A stretch of DNA of 5,620 bases, taken from the NCBI GenBank assembly GCA_919902965.1, contig CAKKSJ010000006.1, positions 1 to 5,620 of the forward strand, given 5' to 3'. Below are positions 5,579 to 5,620 of this stretch, one piece after another. Under the pieces are notes generated by a model. The model saw nothing but the letters and a program-made list of their open reading frames with translations, was not told the DNA's origin and did no database searches. Source of the DNA: Burkholderiales bacterium (GTDB lineage Bacteria; Pseudomonadota; Gammaproteobacteria; Burkholderiales; SG8-39). The stretch's first letter is position 1; each line of letters starts with the position of its first letter. The translations under genes and the position numbers were made by a program.

Positions 5579-5620
5579 ATGATCTGTCCGGTTTTGTAGC
5601 ACGACATCTGTCCGGTTGTC
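5579..5620. mobile_element. Probable insertion-sequence end with tandem terminal repeats, cut by the window edge
   Basis: The 12-mer ATCTGTCCGGTT occurs at 5582-5593 and again at 5606-5617, a 24-base period. A TG at 5579 precedes the first copy. Several copies of a short 'CTGTCCGGTT'-type repeat near a TG-starting end are what IS21-family elements (and some IS481-like ones) show at their termini. No transposase is inside the window, so family and extent are inferred. If correct, the element begins within about 65 bases of the toxin start. Confidence 0.45.

Overview
The window looks like a GC-rich betaproteobacterial chromosome. The RNase E gene carries the C-terminal tail I associate with betaproteobacterial Rne (a 'SGLVMIQTDP...K.K' block followed by 'PLQIVET' at the very end), and codon use is strongly G/C-ending. 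I cannot name genus or species. The low-molecular-weight phosphatase and class III CoA-transferase genes have the same base composition. The last kilobase (about 4640-5620) is more heterogeneous and looks like accessory DNA.

Layout. Positions 36-2735 (+) hold an almost complete rne gene (RNase E), with the same reading frame open on both sides of one in-frame TAA at 354-356. That stop sits where the family has a conserved Glu, inside the S1 domain. Positions 2736-2799 are a convergent intergenic spacer with a GC-rich hairpin. Positions 2800-3297 (-) encode a low-molecular-weight protein tyrosine phosphatase with all catalytic residues. A 108-base divergent spacer follows. Positions 3406-4638 (+) encode a class III (CaiB/BaiF, formyl-CoA transferase type) CoA-transferase. 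Positions 4639-4909 have no intact gene but contain a degenerate 20-base direct repeat and a two-frame relic of a DUF4143-type AAA ATPase. Positions 4910-5513 (-) are a two-gene toxin-antitoxin operon: a BrnT-like toxin first, then a ribbon-helix-helix (CopG-type) antitoxin, separated by one base. Positions 5514-5620 hold a good sigma-70-like promoter for the operon and, at the edge, two 12-base direct repeats that resemble the multiple terminal repeats of an insertion sequence running out of the window.

How it fits together. rne is a housekeeping RNA-processing gene, and the phosphatase and CoA-transferase look like ordinary chromosomal neighbours with no obvious shared pathway. Downstream of the CoA-transferase the sequence changes to a toxin-antitoxin pair, a decayed ATPase gene and a probable IS end, the usual make-up of a site that repeatedly gains and loses mobile DNA. 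The two most notable observations are the nonsense codon in an otherwise perfectly preserved rne and the previously hidden DUF4143 relic. I see no CRISPR array, rRNA, tRNA or convincing riboswitch, and nothing here that I would call a wholly new system.
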